In this document: in pieces, positions 52,321 to 62,020 of the stretch
How the letters are laid out: each line of letters starts with the position of its first letter
How positions within the stretch are numbered: position 1 is the stretch's first letter
Assembly: GCA_018064605.1 (NCBI GenBank)
Contig: JAGHUX010000006.1
Coordinates: 1-64,000, forward strand
From: Candidatus Limimorpha caballi
GTDB lineage: Bacteria; Bacteroidota; Bacteroidia; Bacteroidales; F082
Length of the DNA: 64,000 bases
Direction: 5' to 3'
Program-made: the position numbers and the translations under genes
Notes under the pieces: model-generated
Told to the model about the DNA's origin: nothing
Database searches by the model: none
What the model saw: the letters and a program-made list of their open reading frames with translations, nothing else

Positions 52321-55300
52321 TTAGAATTTGTAACGGACGCTCAATGCGATCGACCATGTTGAGTATGTGCTTGCGAGAGGTTTCCATTCAGGCTCCGTGA
52401 ATTCGTAAGTCTGTGTATCCTTGTCATAGTTGAGGATCTCGTTGCTGCTCAACACTTTGTAGTTGCTCCATGAGTTGCAGATGAGGTTTGCGAGGTTCTT
52501 GATGTCGCAGGCAACCTCAAGAGTATTCTTTGTCTTGCCGCCGTTGATATAGAAATTGAAGTCTTGCGAGACGTGGAAGTTGATTCTGTTGAGCCATGGT
52601 GCGACGATGGCATTTCTCTCCTCGTACTGTCCGCGGTGGCTGCTGAGGTAATCATCGTCTTCGATGAATTCCTCGTATGCCATCTTGTTTTCACCGGGCA
52701 GCCAGCATTCATTGACCTCATCATACACATCGCCCTCGAAATGCATCTCGTTGAAGAGTTCGTCGTATGTCGGGATGTAGATGAGCTGGTTGGCTGATGT
52801 GCCGCTGACATTGTTCATCACGTAGGAGATTCTGCTGTATGAATAGCTGCCGAAGTAACCGATGTTGTAGCCTTCGTATGTGAGACCGAGGTTGGTCGAT
52901 GTATATTTTCCCTCGTTGATTCTGTAGCTGGCATTCATGATGACGCGGTTAGGAGCGACATAGTTCGAATATCCGAGTTCCGGAGTGTTGCTGCCGTTGA
53001 CATTGAATGTGTTGACGAATTCCGAGATCTGGTCGCCGCTGCCGTCGCTGAGCGACTTGGCTTTTGAGTGTGTATAGGCTGCCATGAGGTTGAGGCCGCA
53101 GTTGAACTCCTTGCTCAGCTGGGCTGTCAATGAATAGTAGTAGCCGTGTTTGTCAACATTCTGGAGGTAGTAGCCACCGACCGTTCTGCCTTCGCTGTTT
53201 GTAACACCTTCGCTCACCCAGCTTTCACGATATTTGTCTTCACCCGGAAGCAAGATGCCGCCGGCCTTCTTGATGCCGAGTTGTGTGGCATAGACTTCAT
53301 TGTAATTGAGGCTGTAGATTCCTTCGAGAGTTGCCTTTACACCGCCTGGGAGCTTGGCGTCCAATGCGAGTGATGACTTCCATGCTGATGGCATAATGAG
53401 CTCATCGGAGATGATTGTCGCCGCTGTGGGAGCCGAGAGATCGCGCTGATGGAATTCGCCGCCATAGATTTCCTCAAGCTGGTCGGCCACTGTCTGATGG
53501 AAATGGATGACATCTTCTGCTTTCTTCGCGATGTACTGGTTCTGGAGGACGTTGGCGTTACCCATTGCCGAGACCATCCACACGAACGGGATGCGGCCAG
53601 TGAAGATGCCTGTGCCGCCGCGGAGGATGAGGTCACGGTTCTTGAGGATGTCCCAGTTGAAGCCGAGACGCGGTGAGAAGTTCATTCTCATCTCCGGGAG
53701 GTCTTCCGTGCTGAGTCCTTCAAATGAAGTGCCCGTGGCATCGCCGATGGCGTGATGGACAAATGTCGAGTCTTCCAGCATCTCGTCCCAACCGTTTGCG
53801 AACTCCTTGTTCAGGTTGTTGTTTGGATTTGTGAGGAATGGCATCTCGACGCGGAGACCGACCGTGAGACGGAAGTTGTCGCTGGCGCGGACTTCATCCT
53901 GGAAATACGCCGATGCCTGACTGTAGTCGAATGAAGGCTGATTCTGTGAAAGGGCATCGTTGTTGCCGTGTGTGAGCATGTAAAGGACAGGTTTCGCATC
54001 CGTGTCGCCGTTGACGTCGTTGACAAATGACTCCCATGAATCGTATATGTACCAGCCTGCACCACCCTGCATGAATCCGTTCTTTGTCCTGTTCCACTCG
54101 AACTGGAGACCGCCAGTGAAGCTGTTGACGCCCTTTGTCCATGAGATTTCGTCCGTCGCAACGATTGTCTGGACATCACGTGTGTTGCCGTATGTGAACG
54201 GGTCCGGACCGAATGTCGTCAGGTTTGCAGTCCTGCCCTTCGCCAGACCTTCCGTGCTCAAAATATCGACTGTCGGGAAGAGACTTCCGACGAATGAACG
54301 CGGCTCATCCTGATGTGACCATGTCATACGGAACATGTTGTTGTATCTGCCGCCGCCGAGACGTGAGTTCAACTCAGCCGCCAACGTGATGAAGTTCTGT
54401 TCCTGGAAGTAACGCGAGCTCTCGAACGGAAGTGCGTATGACGACTGACGGCCTTCGCTGTATCTGTTGAATGTGAACTGTTCGCCGCCGACATAGAATG
54501 AAGTGTTTGTCGAACCGAGCGGGCTCATTGATGATGACGGGTTGTTCGACTGCGACACGTGTGTCTTGCTGAAACGGACCATGAAGTCGTTGTTCTTGTT
54601 GATGTTCCAGTCGATACGAGCGATGATTTTGTGGTCAGGTGTTGAGAGAGGGAAGCTGCCGTAGCGGCCCGGGTCATAACCGAATTTCTCCGAAAGGAAA
54701 TTCTTGATCTCTGTCATCTGTGTCTCTGTAGGACGGTTGTACTGCACGTCGTCACCGAAATCCTGTGACCCGTCGGTACGTGCTATGCTCGACGAACCCG
54801 GGACTTCGTCCTTCGTGTATTCAGCATTGATGAAGAAGAACAACTTGTCCTTGATGATAGGACCGCCGACACTGGCACCGACCGTGTTGTTGATCATGTG
54901 CGTGTTCGGAATATCCTCATCACCAACCTTGTATCCCTTGAAGTCGTTGTTCTGGTAGTAGTCGTACGCGGTGGCGTGCCATTCATTGGTGCCGCTCTTC
55001 GTGATGGCGTTGATGGCGCCGCCCGTGAAGCCGCTCTGACGGACATCGAAAGGAGTGATGTTGATTGTCATCTCCTCAAGGGCGTCGAGTGAGATAGGGC
55101 TGCCCCCTGACGGGAGGTTGCTGCCAATGCCGAAGGCGTTGTTGAATGCGGCACCGTCAACGGTGACATACGACTGACGGTAGTTACCACCGCCGATTGC
55201 CAGACCGCTTGTGTTGCCGGATGCCTGTGGCGTGAGCGAAAGGACATCGTTCAGGTTTCTTGTGACCGTCGGCAGAAGTGCTATCTCATCCGAAGAAATA

Positions 55301-55713
55301 GCCGTCGTGGCGCCGGCGCGCTCACTGTTCATGCCGTTGGTGATTGCCTCGGCTGTGACGGTGACGGCGTCAAGACTGACTGACTCCTCCGTCATCGTGA
55401 TATTAACGTACTTCGTCTCGCCCAATGCCGCGTACACCCCTTCCACGTCCAATGGATGGTAACCAACCATACGGACCTGCAATGTGTAAGGACCGCCAGC
55501 GCGGACGTTCGACAAACGATAGTTACCGTCTTCATCAGCAACCGCTGAATATTCGGTACCCGACGCAGTGTTAACTGCCACAATGGTTGAGAATGAAAGA
55601 GGCTCGTTGTTCGTGCCTGTCACCTTACCACTGATGTTTGATGATGTCACCTGCGCCCAAAGGCTTACAGACGTGACCATTGCCATGAATAAAAAAAGTA
55701 ATTTTTTCATCAT
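52321..55713 (-). CDS. Oar-like TonB-dependent receptor
   Basis: 1130 residues. Signal peptide (KLLFLFMAMVTSVSLWAQ), then a carboxypeptidase-regulatory-like domain (about 25-115, ISGKVTGTNNEPLSFSTIVA), then a plug (about 145-260). The Oar pattern follows: SYVTVDGAAFNNAFGIGSNL, VRQSGFTGGAINAITKSGTN and VGASVGGPIIKDKLFFFIN. It has a long barrel ending STWSIALSVRYKF with the C-terminal Phe. Oar-type receptors are large outer-membrane channels; in Myxococcus Oar takes part in protease export or development, but the ligand here is unknown. Own promoter at 55812, monocistronic, ending at the bidirectional terminator. Confidence 0.92.
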   Translation of the reverse strand: MMKKLLFLFMAMVTSVSLWAQVTSSNISGKVTGTNNEPLSFSTIVAVNTASGTEYSAVADEDGNYRLSNVRAGGPYTLQVRMVGYHPLDVEGVYAALGETKYVNITMTEESVSLDAVTVTAEAITNGMNSERAGATTAISSDEIALLPTVTRNLNDVLSLTPQASGNTSGLAIGGGNYRQSYVTVDGAAFNNAFGIGSNLPSGGSPISLDALEEMTINITPFDVRQSGFTGGAINAITKSGTNEWHATAYDYYQNNDFKGYKVGDEDIPNTHMINNTVGASVGGPIIKDKLFFFINAEYTKDEVPGSSSIARTDGSQDFGDDVQYNRPTETQMTEIKNFLSEKFGYDPGRYGSFPLSTPDHKIIARIDWNINKNNDFMVRFSKTHVSQSNNPSSSMSPLGSTNTSFYVGGEQFTFNRYSEGRQSSYALPFESSRYFQEQNFITLAAELNSRLGGGRYNNMFRMTWSHQDEPRSFVGSLFPTVDILSTEGLAKGRTANLTTFGPDPFTYGNTRDVQTIVATDEISWTKGVNSFTGGLQFEWNRTKNGFMQGGAGWYIYDSWESFVNDVNGDTDAKPVLYMLTHGNNDALSQNQPSFDYSQASAYFQDEVRASDNFRLTVGLRVEMPFLTNPNNNLNKEFANGWDEMLEDSTFVHHAIGDATGTSFEGLSTEDLPEMRMNFSPRLGFNWDILKNRDLILRGGTGIFTGRIPFVWMVSAMGNANVLQNQYIAKKAEDVIHFHQTVADQLEEIYGGEFHQRDLSAPTAATIISDELIMPSAWKSSLALDAKLPGGVKATLEGIYSLNYNEVYATQLGIKKAGGILLPGEDKYRESWVSEGVTNSEGRTVGGYYLQNVDKHGYYYSLTAQLSKEFNCGLNLMAAYTHSKAKSLSDGSGDQISEFVNTFNVNGSNTPELGYSNYVAPNRVIMNASYRINEGKYTSTNLGLTYEGYNIGYFGSYSYSRISYVMNNVSGTSANQLIYIPTYDELFNEMHFEGDVYDEVNECWLPGENKMAYEEFIEDDDYLSSHRGQYEERNAIVAPWLNRINFHVSQDFNFYINGGKTKNTLEVACDIKNLANLICNSWSNYKVLSSNEILNYDKDTQTYEFTEPEWKPLASTYSTWSIALSVRYKF

Positions 55714-55811
55714 AGATTGAATTTAATTAATAATAAGTGATTGTAAATTTGATAATTATGAATTTCCTTGCCAGTATTCATATAATGATTGTCCATGTTT
55801 ATTAATCGGTG

Positions 55812-55819
55812 CAAAAATA
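55812..55819 (-). promoter_or_regulatory. -7 box for the Oar-like receptor gene
   Basis: The minus strand reads TATTTTTG, about 100 bases upstream of the ATG, implying a long leader. Confidence 0.5.
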
Positions 55820-55909
55820 TAAAAATTTTCTATACCCCAAAAAACAAATGGAAATATTTTTTGACCACCATTAATTGAAAACATTTTTCCCGATGTGCCT
55901 TATTTTTTG

Positions 55910-55917
55910 TATTTTTG
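55910..55917 (+). promoter_or_regulatory. -7 box for the PorZ-like gene
   Basis: TATTTTTG matches the consensus. It lies inside the longest possible open frame, which shows that the start at 55875 is wrong and supports ATG 55959. Confidence 0.6.
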
Positions 55918-55958
55918 CACCGCGAAAGTCAAACAATTCGAAATCATCTTCTATCAAT

Positions 55959-58253
55959 ATGAAAAAATATTTCATCTCACTTATCATAACACTGACATTC
56001 AGCATGTTATCAACAGCCCAGCGAATCGGCGGCTGGACAACGCACACACCCGGGATGCAGGTCAACAAAGTCGATGTCATGCATGAGAAAATCTTTGCGG
56101 CAACTCCTTACGACATCTTCTATCTGAACACCAACGACAACAGTATCAACAGGTTGACCAAAGTCAACGGGCTGTCCGACTACGGCGTTGACGTGATGCG
56201 TTACAGCTCCGGGGCCGACGTGGTCTTTGTCGGCTACAGCAACGCCAACATCGACATCATCGACCGCAACGACAACATATACAACATCATCGACATCAAG
56301 GACAAGAACATCATCGGGAACAAGGTCATCAACGATGTGTTTTTCGACGGCAAGATGGCGTATGCCTGCTGCGGCTTCGGCATTGTCGCCATCGACATCG
56401 AACGTCTGGAGGTGAGAGACACATACATCATCGGCAAAAACGGCACATACCTGAATGTCAACGGATTAGCAATCTATAAAAACAAGTTTTACGCCGCGAC
56501 GAGCGATGGCATATACTACGCTGACACCGACAACCACAACCTTGCCGACTTCCAGCAATGGACACTCGACGAGACCATAACCTATCCTTACGTGGAATAC
56601 AAAAACGTACTTGTCTTCGATGACAAGCTGATTGCCAACGCGAAAGCCAACGACTTCTACGACGAGACGTTCTGTTTCGACGGCGATGTCTGGAGAGACT
56701 ACCTGCCGGAAGAGAGATACATCCACACTGAGATCCGTGTCTGCGACGACAGGATTGTCTTCGTCAACGACACCGTGAGCGGCGAAACACAGAAACCGAT
56801 AAACGTCAAGGGGTTCACCGCCAATGGAGTCTGTGTCAACAAGATACAATACACCGAGTCATATTCGGCATATTACGACGCGTCAAGGTCATGCTACTGG
56901 CTCGGCACGAAAGTCAAGAGTCTGGAGAGATTCAGCTGCAAGGACTGGACCGACGTGCAGTTTTACACCGTCAACGGGCCGTTCTCCAACTACATGTTTG
57001 AGATCAAGGCGCAGGGCGAAGATGTCTGGATCGCTTCCGGCGGCTACACATCGACATGGGCGAACACGTGGAATCACGGCGGCGTGTTCCATTACAACAA
57101 CAAACGATGGACATTCGTGAACAACTGGGAGGAGGCCGCCTTCGACTCCATCTACGACATTTCGTGCGTCGCCATCAAGCCTGACAACAGCCGGAATATA
57201 TACGCCGGCTCATACATGAATGGTGTCATGTTCATTGAAAATGAGAGTGTTACGAGGGTGTTCAACAAGTACAACAGCACACTCAGCACGCGTCTCGGCA
57301 CGAATCAGACATGTGTCACAGGCATGGACTTCGACAGCAGAGGCACGTTGTGGCTTGCCAACAGCGGCGCCGAGAAACTCCTCTCGTCGATGACAGCCGA
57401 CGGCAGATGGGAGGCTCACAACATCGGCAACGGCGGCGGCGACATCAGCCATCTCATGGTTGACGGCAACGACTACGTCTGGGTTCTGCACCGCGACGGA
57501 CACGCCACCGTCTATGACGGAAACGTTTCAAAATCAGTGAGCAGCAACACGGGACAGGGCGGACTGCCGGGCAGCATCAACTGCTTCGTGACCGACAGGA
57601 AAGGGACGGTGTGGGTCGGCACCAACGATGGTGTCGGCGTGTTCTACAACACAAGGAAAATCTTCAACGACAACGCCTACAGCTGCTCGCAGATCCTCGT
57701 GCCGCGCAACGACGGCAGCGGCCAAGCCGACTATCTCCTTTCGGGTCAGAGCATCTACAGCATCGCTGTTGACGGCTCCAACAAAATATGGTTCGGCACC
57801 AGCAACGGAGCCTTCCTGATTTCCAACGACGGGCTCACTGAATATCATCACTTCACCACCGACAACAGCCCGCTGCTCTCCAACACCGTCAGGCAGATTG
57901 CCATCGACGGCGAAGGCAACGTCTATTTCGTCACCGACAACGGTCTTGTCGCATACAAAGGCACCGCGACGACGGGCGGCGACACCAACAGCAACGTCAT
58001 CGCCTACCCCAACCCGGTCCGCCCGGAATACACCGGTGTCGTCGGCATCAAAGGACTCGTCACCGACGCACTCGTGAAAATCACCACGGCAAGCGGAGCC
58101 TTCGTCACACACCTCGAAGCCGAAGGCGGACAGGCTGTCTGGGACTGCACCGACATCAAGGGACGCAAGGTGGAGCCCGGAGTCTATTTCATCTTCGCCT
58201 CCGACGAGACCGGCAAGGAGACATGCGTCACCAAAATATTAGTCATGAGATAG
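55959..58253 (+). CDS. PorZ-like beta-propeller protein with T9SS C-terminal domain
   Basis: About 764 residues. Signal peptide (KKYFISLIITLTFSMLSTAQ), mature start RIGGWTTHTPGMQVNKVDVM, then two-component-regulator-type propeller repeats (SAYYDASRSCYWLGTKVKSL, KGTVWVGTNDGVGVFYNTRK, SNKIWFGTSNGAFLISNDGL). A C-terminal sorting domain begins VIAYPNPVRPEYTG (about 695-764). PorZ is a surface-exposed part of the type IX secretion attachment complex that presents anionic LPS to the sortase-like PorU. In Porphyromonas it also keeps its own CTD. The gene is followed directly by recO, an arrangement I recall as common in Bacteroidota. Confidence 0.85.
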   Translation: MKKYFISLIITLTFSMLSTAQRIGGWTTHTPGMQVNKVDVMHEKIFAATPYDIFYLNTNDNSINRLTKVNGLSDYGVDVMRYSSGADVVFVGYSNANIDIIDRNDNIYNIIDIKDKNIIGNKVINDVFFDGKMAYACCGFGIVAIDIERLEVRDTYIIGKNGTYLNVNGLAIYKNKFYAATSDGIYYADTDNHNLADFQQWTLDETITYPYVEYKNVLVFDDKLIANAKANDFYDETFCFDGDVWRDYLPEERYIHTEIRVCDDRIVFVNDTVSGETQKPINVKGFTANGVCVNKIQYTESYSAYYDASRSCYWLGTKVKSLERFSCKDWTDVQFYTVNGPFSNYMFEIKAQGEDVWIASGGYTSTWANTWNHGGVFHYNNKRWTFVNNWEEAAFDSIYDISCVAIKPDNSRNIYAGSYMNGVMFIENESVTRVFNKYNSTLSTRLGTNQTCVTGMDFDSRGTLWLANSGAEKLLSSMTADGRWEAHNIGNGGGDISHLMVDGNDYVWVLHRDGHATVYDGNVSKSVSSNTGQGGLPGSINCFVTDRKGTVWVGTNDGVGVFYNTRKIFNDNAYSCSQILVPRNDGSGQADYLLSGQSIYSIAVDGSNKIWFGTSNGAFLISNDGLTEYHHFTTDNSPLLSNTVRQIAIDGEGNVYFVTDNGLVAYKGTATTGGDTNSNVIAYPNPVRPEYTGVVGIKGLVTDALVKITTASGAFVTHLEAEGGQAVWDCTDIKGRKVEPGVYFIFASDETGKETCVTKILVMR

Positions 58254-58254
58254 C

Positions 58255-58989
58255 ATGGACACTCAAGACAAAACCCGTGCAATAGTTATAAAATCAATAA
58301 GATACGGCGACAACAGCCTCATTGTCAGACTGCTCACCGAGACAGACGGCGTACAGTCGTTCCTCGTGAAATCCGCATTCAGCAAGACAGCAAAGATTCG
58401 TGCCGCATTGTTCCAGCCGATGACGATGCTCGACGTTGTGAGGACACGCTCGCGCGGCGACCTCGGTTTCCTGAAGGAAGCCACCGTCAGTCACGCATAC
58501 CAAAGCATCCCGTTCGAGATCAACAAAAACGCCATTGTGATGTTCGTCAGCGAGCTGCTGTCAAAAACGGTGCAAGAGGCCGAGCCCGACTCCTGTCTCT
58601 TCGACTTCGTCAGCGAAGCCATGATTTATCTTGACAGTACGGCGGAAAAATACGCCGACTTCCCTTTGAAATTCGCCATCGACCTGAGCCGACAGATCGG
58701 CTTCGCGCCCAACACCGAAGGTTACGCCGAACGCTGCGTCTTCGACCTCGAAGACGGCTGTTTCCACAAAGAAGCGTCAGGTTTGAAGTATATAATTGAC
58801 GGCCAACTGTCTGAAAAATTCTACAACATCTGTGTTTCAGACATCCACGACAACAGCACCTTTGGTCTCAGCAACAGCGGACGACGCGCCCTGCTCGAAC
58901 ACGTCATCACATATTACAAACTTCACGTTGCCGGCTTCAGCGACATGAATTCCTGTGAGATTCTGAGGATGGTGCTGGCTTCAGCCTGA
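58255..58989 (+). CDS. recO: DNA repair protein RecO
   Basis: 244 residues. N-terminal OB-fold (TRAIVIKSIRYGDNSLIVRL, then a VKSAFSKTAKIRAALFQPM segment) and a helical C-terminal domain (CLFDFVSEAMIYLDSTAEKY, VFDLEDGCFHKEASGLKYII). RecO binds single-stranded DNA and, with RecR, loads RecA onto SSB-coated gaps. The full four-cysteine zinc site seen in some RecO proteins is not present. It starts one base after the porZ-like stop and overlaps the convergent upxY 3' end by nine bases. Confidence 0.92.
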   Translation: MDTQDKTRAIVIKSIRYGDNSLIVRLLTETDGVQSFLVKSAFSKTAKIRAALFQPMTMLDVVRTRSRGDLGFLKEATVSHAYQSIPFEINKNAIVMFVSELLSKTVQEAEPDSCLFDFVSEAMIYLDSTAEKYADFPLKFAIDLSRQIGFAPNTEGYAERCVFDLEDGCFHKEASGLKYIIDGQLSEKFYNICVSDIHDNSTFGLSNSGRRALLEHVITYYKLHVAGFSDMNSCEILRMVLASA

Positions 58990-59505
58990 TATAATCCGGA
59001 GCATTGACCTCGACACTTTCATCGGGAGTGAGCCGCCGACGATGTCGATGTCAACGACAACATAATGGTTTCCGAGTATCTCTGTCAGATGCCCTTGAAG
59101 GCCTTTCATGGCTCCGAATTTTATCGCGACGACCTGGCCTTCATGGAAGTCGGTCGGCACCGCGACCTCGCCCTCGTTTTCGACCTGTCCGACATACTCC
59201 TTCATCGCTACGATCTGGTTGTCGGGCATGGCGACTGGTTTCCCTTCAAAAGTGATGAATCTGACGACACCGGGTGTGTTCAGTATGTTGAAATAATCCT
59301 TCAGGTCGGTATGCACAAAGACATAGGAATTGAACAGCGGCTCTTCGACACGCTTGCGTCTGTCGGACCATTGTTTCACTCTCGTCACGAGAGGGAGATA
59401 CACCTCCACGTCGCCGCGTTCGAGCAGCCACGCCGACTTCTTCTCATACCGCGATCTAACATACACGGCGTACCATTTCCGTGGTGTCGCCAGGTTTTCA
59501 GCCAT
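58981..59505 (-). CDS. UpxY-family NusG-like transcription antiterminator
   Basis: 174 residues. NGN domain (about 10-110: RKWYAVYVRSRYEKKSAWLL, with LFNSYVFVHTDLKDYFNIL) and a C-terminal KOW-like region (EGQVVAIKFGAMKGLQGHLT). UpxY proteins bind the leader of their own capsule or exopolysaccharide operon and let RNA polymerase read through. They are usually the first gene; here it is the last, with its ATG overlapping the stop of the autokinase gene, so it is made after the export genes. Tail-to-tail with recO. Confidence 0.92.
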   Translation of the reverse strand: MAENLATPRKWYAVYVRSRYEKKSAWLLERGDVEVYLPLVTRVKQWSDRRKRVEEPLFNSYVFVHTDLKDYFNILNTPGVVRFITFEGKPVAMPDNQIVAMKEYVGQVENEGEVAVPTDFHEGQVVAIKFGAMKGLQGHLTEILGNHYVVVDIDIVGGSLPMKVSRSMLRIISG

Positions 59506-62000
59506 TAACTGCGTCTCCTTCTGAGTAAACGTGCGAACCAGCCTTCCTTTTTGTGGTTTTTATTTTCGCCGTAATAGCCGTGACCATAACCGTGACCATA
59601 ACCGTAGCCGTAACCATAGCCATAGCCGCCGTACCCGCCGCTGTAGCGGTAGCCGTAAGTACCCGAATACACGATTCCGTTGATGATGATTTTGACGTCG
59701 ATGTGGCGTCTTTCAAGGTCCTGTACTATTGAAGCGAACACCTTCTTGTTTGTAAGTCCCTGACGCACAACGTATGTCACGACATCGCAGTGTTTCATAA
59801 GGAGGAATGCGTCGGTCACCAGTGCCAACGGTGGCGTATCGACGATGATATAATCGTACTTGTTTTTCAGTTCGGTGAAGAACTCCGCGCAGCGTGCCGA
59901 CGCAGTGAGTTCGGCAGGATTTGACGGCACCGGCCCCGCGCATATAACGTCGAGTGACGGCAGTTTGCCGGAAGGCTGCACAATCTCCTGCAACGAGGCC
60001 TTGTTCGCCAGATACGTTGACACACCGAGTTTGTTGCTGAGGCCGAACTCCTGATACAGACGCGGCTTGCGCAGGTCGAAACCGACGAGAACCGTCTTCT
60101 TCCCGTAAAGGGCGTATATCGAGGCGATGTTCACCGAGATATATGTCTTTCCGACCGACGACATGTCACCTGTCACCAGGATGCAGCACCTGTCATCGTC
60201 GTGCATTATAAAGTCGATGTTCGTACGTATCGAGCGGAACGACTCGGCCGCCGGCGACTTCGGACTGTCGATGACCATGGTCTTTGTCTCGTTGCTTTCT
60301 TCATTCTGAGGAATCTGTCCGATGATCGGGAATCCGCAGACCTTCTCGACATCCTTGCGTTCAAGGATCTTAGTGTTCAAATAATCTTTGAGGAAGATGA
60401 ACGCGGCCGGGATGCCGAGTCCGAGGATCAGGGAAATGAGATAAATCTGCATGGTCCTCGGGGCGACCTTGATTGCGAGGGAGACTCTGGCGACATCAAT
60501 GACCTGATTGTCGGGGGTGTTGCTCGCGCGGAGAATCTGCGCCTCGGAACGTCTCTGCATAAGGAAGTTGTAGATGTTCTCGCTGTATGTGAATTTCCTG
60601 GTGTAGCCCATATAACGTCTCTGCGCGTCAGGAAGGTCTTTCACCTGCGCCTCGAGTTTTGCGATGTTGGCGTTGATCTCATTGATGGTGAGGTTGGCGT
60701 TGTTGATCATGTTGTTGATGTTCTCAAGCAGCACCTTCTTTGTCTGGACAATCTGCTGGTCGATGGTCAGCACGATGGGGTTCATCTCCGTCGAGGTGAT
60801 GAGCTGTGTTGACTTTGTCTGGAAGAGTTCGACGAGTTTGTTCACCGTCGTGTTGAGGATCGGGTCCTGGATGCCGACAGCGCTCGGGGCGATGAGTTGT
60901 TGCGGGTCTTCAAGATTCGTCTGCAGATATTTCTTGATGTTGTAGTAATATTTGAGGTTGATGTCGAGTTCGGCGCGTCTCTTTTCCTGTTCCTTGAGGT
61001 AGCTGAACGTCTCGCTCGCCTGTGCGGAGAGGTCCATGAAGTCGTTGCCCTGCTGGAACACCTGGATGTCAGTCTCCGCCTTGTGGAGGGAATCCTGGAT
61101 GCCGCCGAGCTGCTCGTCGATGAATTTGATGGTGTTCTCCTGGACCACATTCTTGAGTTCGAGGTCGCGTTTTATGAACTCGGCGCAGAGCTGGTTCAGG
61201 AATGTCGTGATCTTCCTCGTGTTTGCGCCCTTGATGGTGATGACCAAAAGCGAAGACTCCTTCGTGGACTTCGACACGTCGAAGTTGCTCATCATCCTCA
61301 CCTGGCTCATCATGTCGTTCAAACGGAACATATATGTTGATTTCTTGTATTCATCAACGTCAAAATAAAACGACGGCACAATGGTGAATGTGTTGTATCC
61401 ATTTGAAATGGTATCACCATATTTGTACTCGCCGGCAAATTCAACTTCACCTGCTATCATTCCGAGGAACTCGTCTTTCCTGAAATCATAAATCGACCTG
61501 TTCTCGCCGCGGGCTCTCAGTTCGAAAGACTCCTCGTCAATCATTCTGATCTCGTACATCAGGCCGACCATCTGAGGTTTCGAGTAGTCTATCTCAACCC
61601 TCAACGGGTTGTTGCCATAAAGCTCCGTGGTCTTGAATCTCCTGTTTTGGAAGTATGACACATCAAAATCCAAATCCTTCAGTGCCTTCTCGGCCAGCAT
61701 GTACGACTTCAGGATTCCAATCTCGTTGTCAACGTTGCCAGTACTTCTGAAGTTCATGCCGGTCATCATAGAGGCGGCGTCAACACCCATCTTCGACTCT
61801 TTGAGGTAGATGGACGAGGAGACCTGATATATATTCGTCGAAAACCTATTGTAAATATACCCGCAGCACAATGCGACGAATCCGAAAATCACAAAAAGAT
61901 ACCAATAGCTGATAACCTTGATGATCAACGTCTTGATATCGACAGCCTCTTCTGCCTGCTGTTGTGCCGTCCTGTTGATATTGTTTACTTCGTTATTCAT
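59505..62000 (-). CDS. Wzc-like polysaccharide copolymerase/tyrosine autokinase
   Basis: 831 residues. N-terminal Wzz-type membrane domain (first helix near 35-55, VISYWYLFVIFGFVALCCGY). A long periplasmic coiled coil runs to a second helix near residue 525. The cytoplasmic BY-kinase domain has Walker A LVTGDMSSVGKTYISVNIAS, Walker A' VLVGFDLRKPRLYQE and Walker B YIIVDTPPLALVTDA. The last 60 residues carry a dozen Tyr in Gly-Tyr repeats (SGGYGGYGYGYGYGYGHGY), the expected autophosphorylation cluster, followed by a basic RLLRRRRS end. It controls polymer length and export with the Wza-like channel encoded upstream. Confidence 0.93.
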   Translation of the reverse strand: MNNEVNNINRTAQQQAEEAVDIKTLIIKVISYWYLFVIFGFVALCCGYIYNRFSTNIYQVSSSIYLKESKMGVDAASMMTGMNFRSTGNVDNEIGILKSYMLAEKALKDLDFDVSYFQNRRFKTTELYGNNPLRVEIDYSKPQMVGLMYEIRMIDEESFELRARGENRSIYDFRKDEFLGMIAGEVEFAGEYKYGDTISNGYNTFTIVPSFYFDVDEYKKSTYMFRLNDMMSQVRMMSNFDVSKSTKESSLLVITIKGANTRKITTFLNQLCAEFIKRDLELKNVVQENTIKFIDEQLGGIQDSLHKAETDIQVFQQGNDFMDLSAQASETFSYLKEQEKRRAELDINLKYYYNIKKYLQTNLEDPQQLIAPSAVGIQDPILNTTVNKLVELFQTKSTQLITSTEMNPIVLTIDQQIVQTKKVLLENINNMINNANLTINEINANIAKLEAQVKDLPDAQRRYMGYTRKFTYSENIYNFLMQRRSEAQILRASNTPDNQVIDVARVSLAIKVAPRTMQIYLISLILGLGIPAAFIFLKDYLNTKILERKDVEKVCGFPIIGQIPQNEESNETKTMVIDSPKSPAAESFRSIRTNIDFIMHDDDRCCILVTGDMSSVGKTYISVNIASIYALYGKKTVLVGFDLRKPRLYQEFGLSNKLGVSTYLANKASLQEIVQPSGKLPSLDVICAGPVPSNPAELTASARCAEFFTELKNKYDYIIVDTPPLALVTDAFLLMKHCDVVTYVVRQGLTNKKVFASIVQDLERRHIDVKIIINGIVYSGTYGYRYSGGYGGYGYGYGYGYGHGYGHGYYGENKNHKKEGWFARLLRRRRS
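59570..59662 (-). repeat. Hexanucleotide repeat encoding the Gly-Tyr tail of the Wzc-like protein
   Basis: On the plus strand the run consists of TAACCG, TAGCCG and TGACCA-type hexamers. Read on the minus strand it encodes alternating Gly-Tyr and Gly-His-Gly-Tyr. Such a run can change length by slippage in multiples of six. Confidence 0.75.
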
Positions 62001-62020
62001 GATGCTAAAAATTTTCGTAG

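Noticed and set aside
53337-54179. Several open frames overlapping the Oar-like receptor in other frames
   Set aside because: Compositionally odd Ser/Arg-rich translations without motifs; the receptor frame is continuous and well supported.
55875-55958. N-terminal extension of the PorZ-like protein
   Set aside because: The -7 box TATTTTTG lies inside it, and the signal peptide begins cleanly at 55959.
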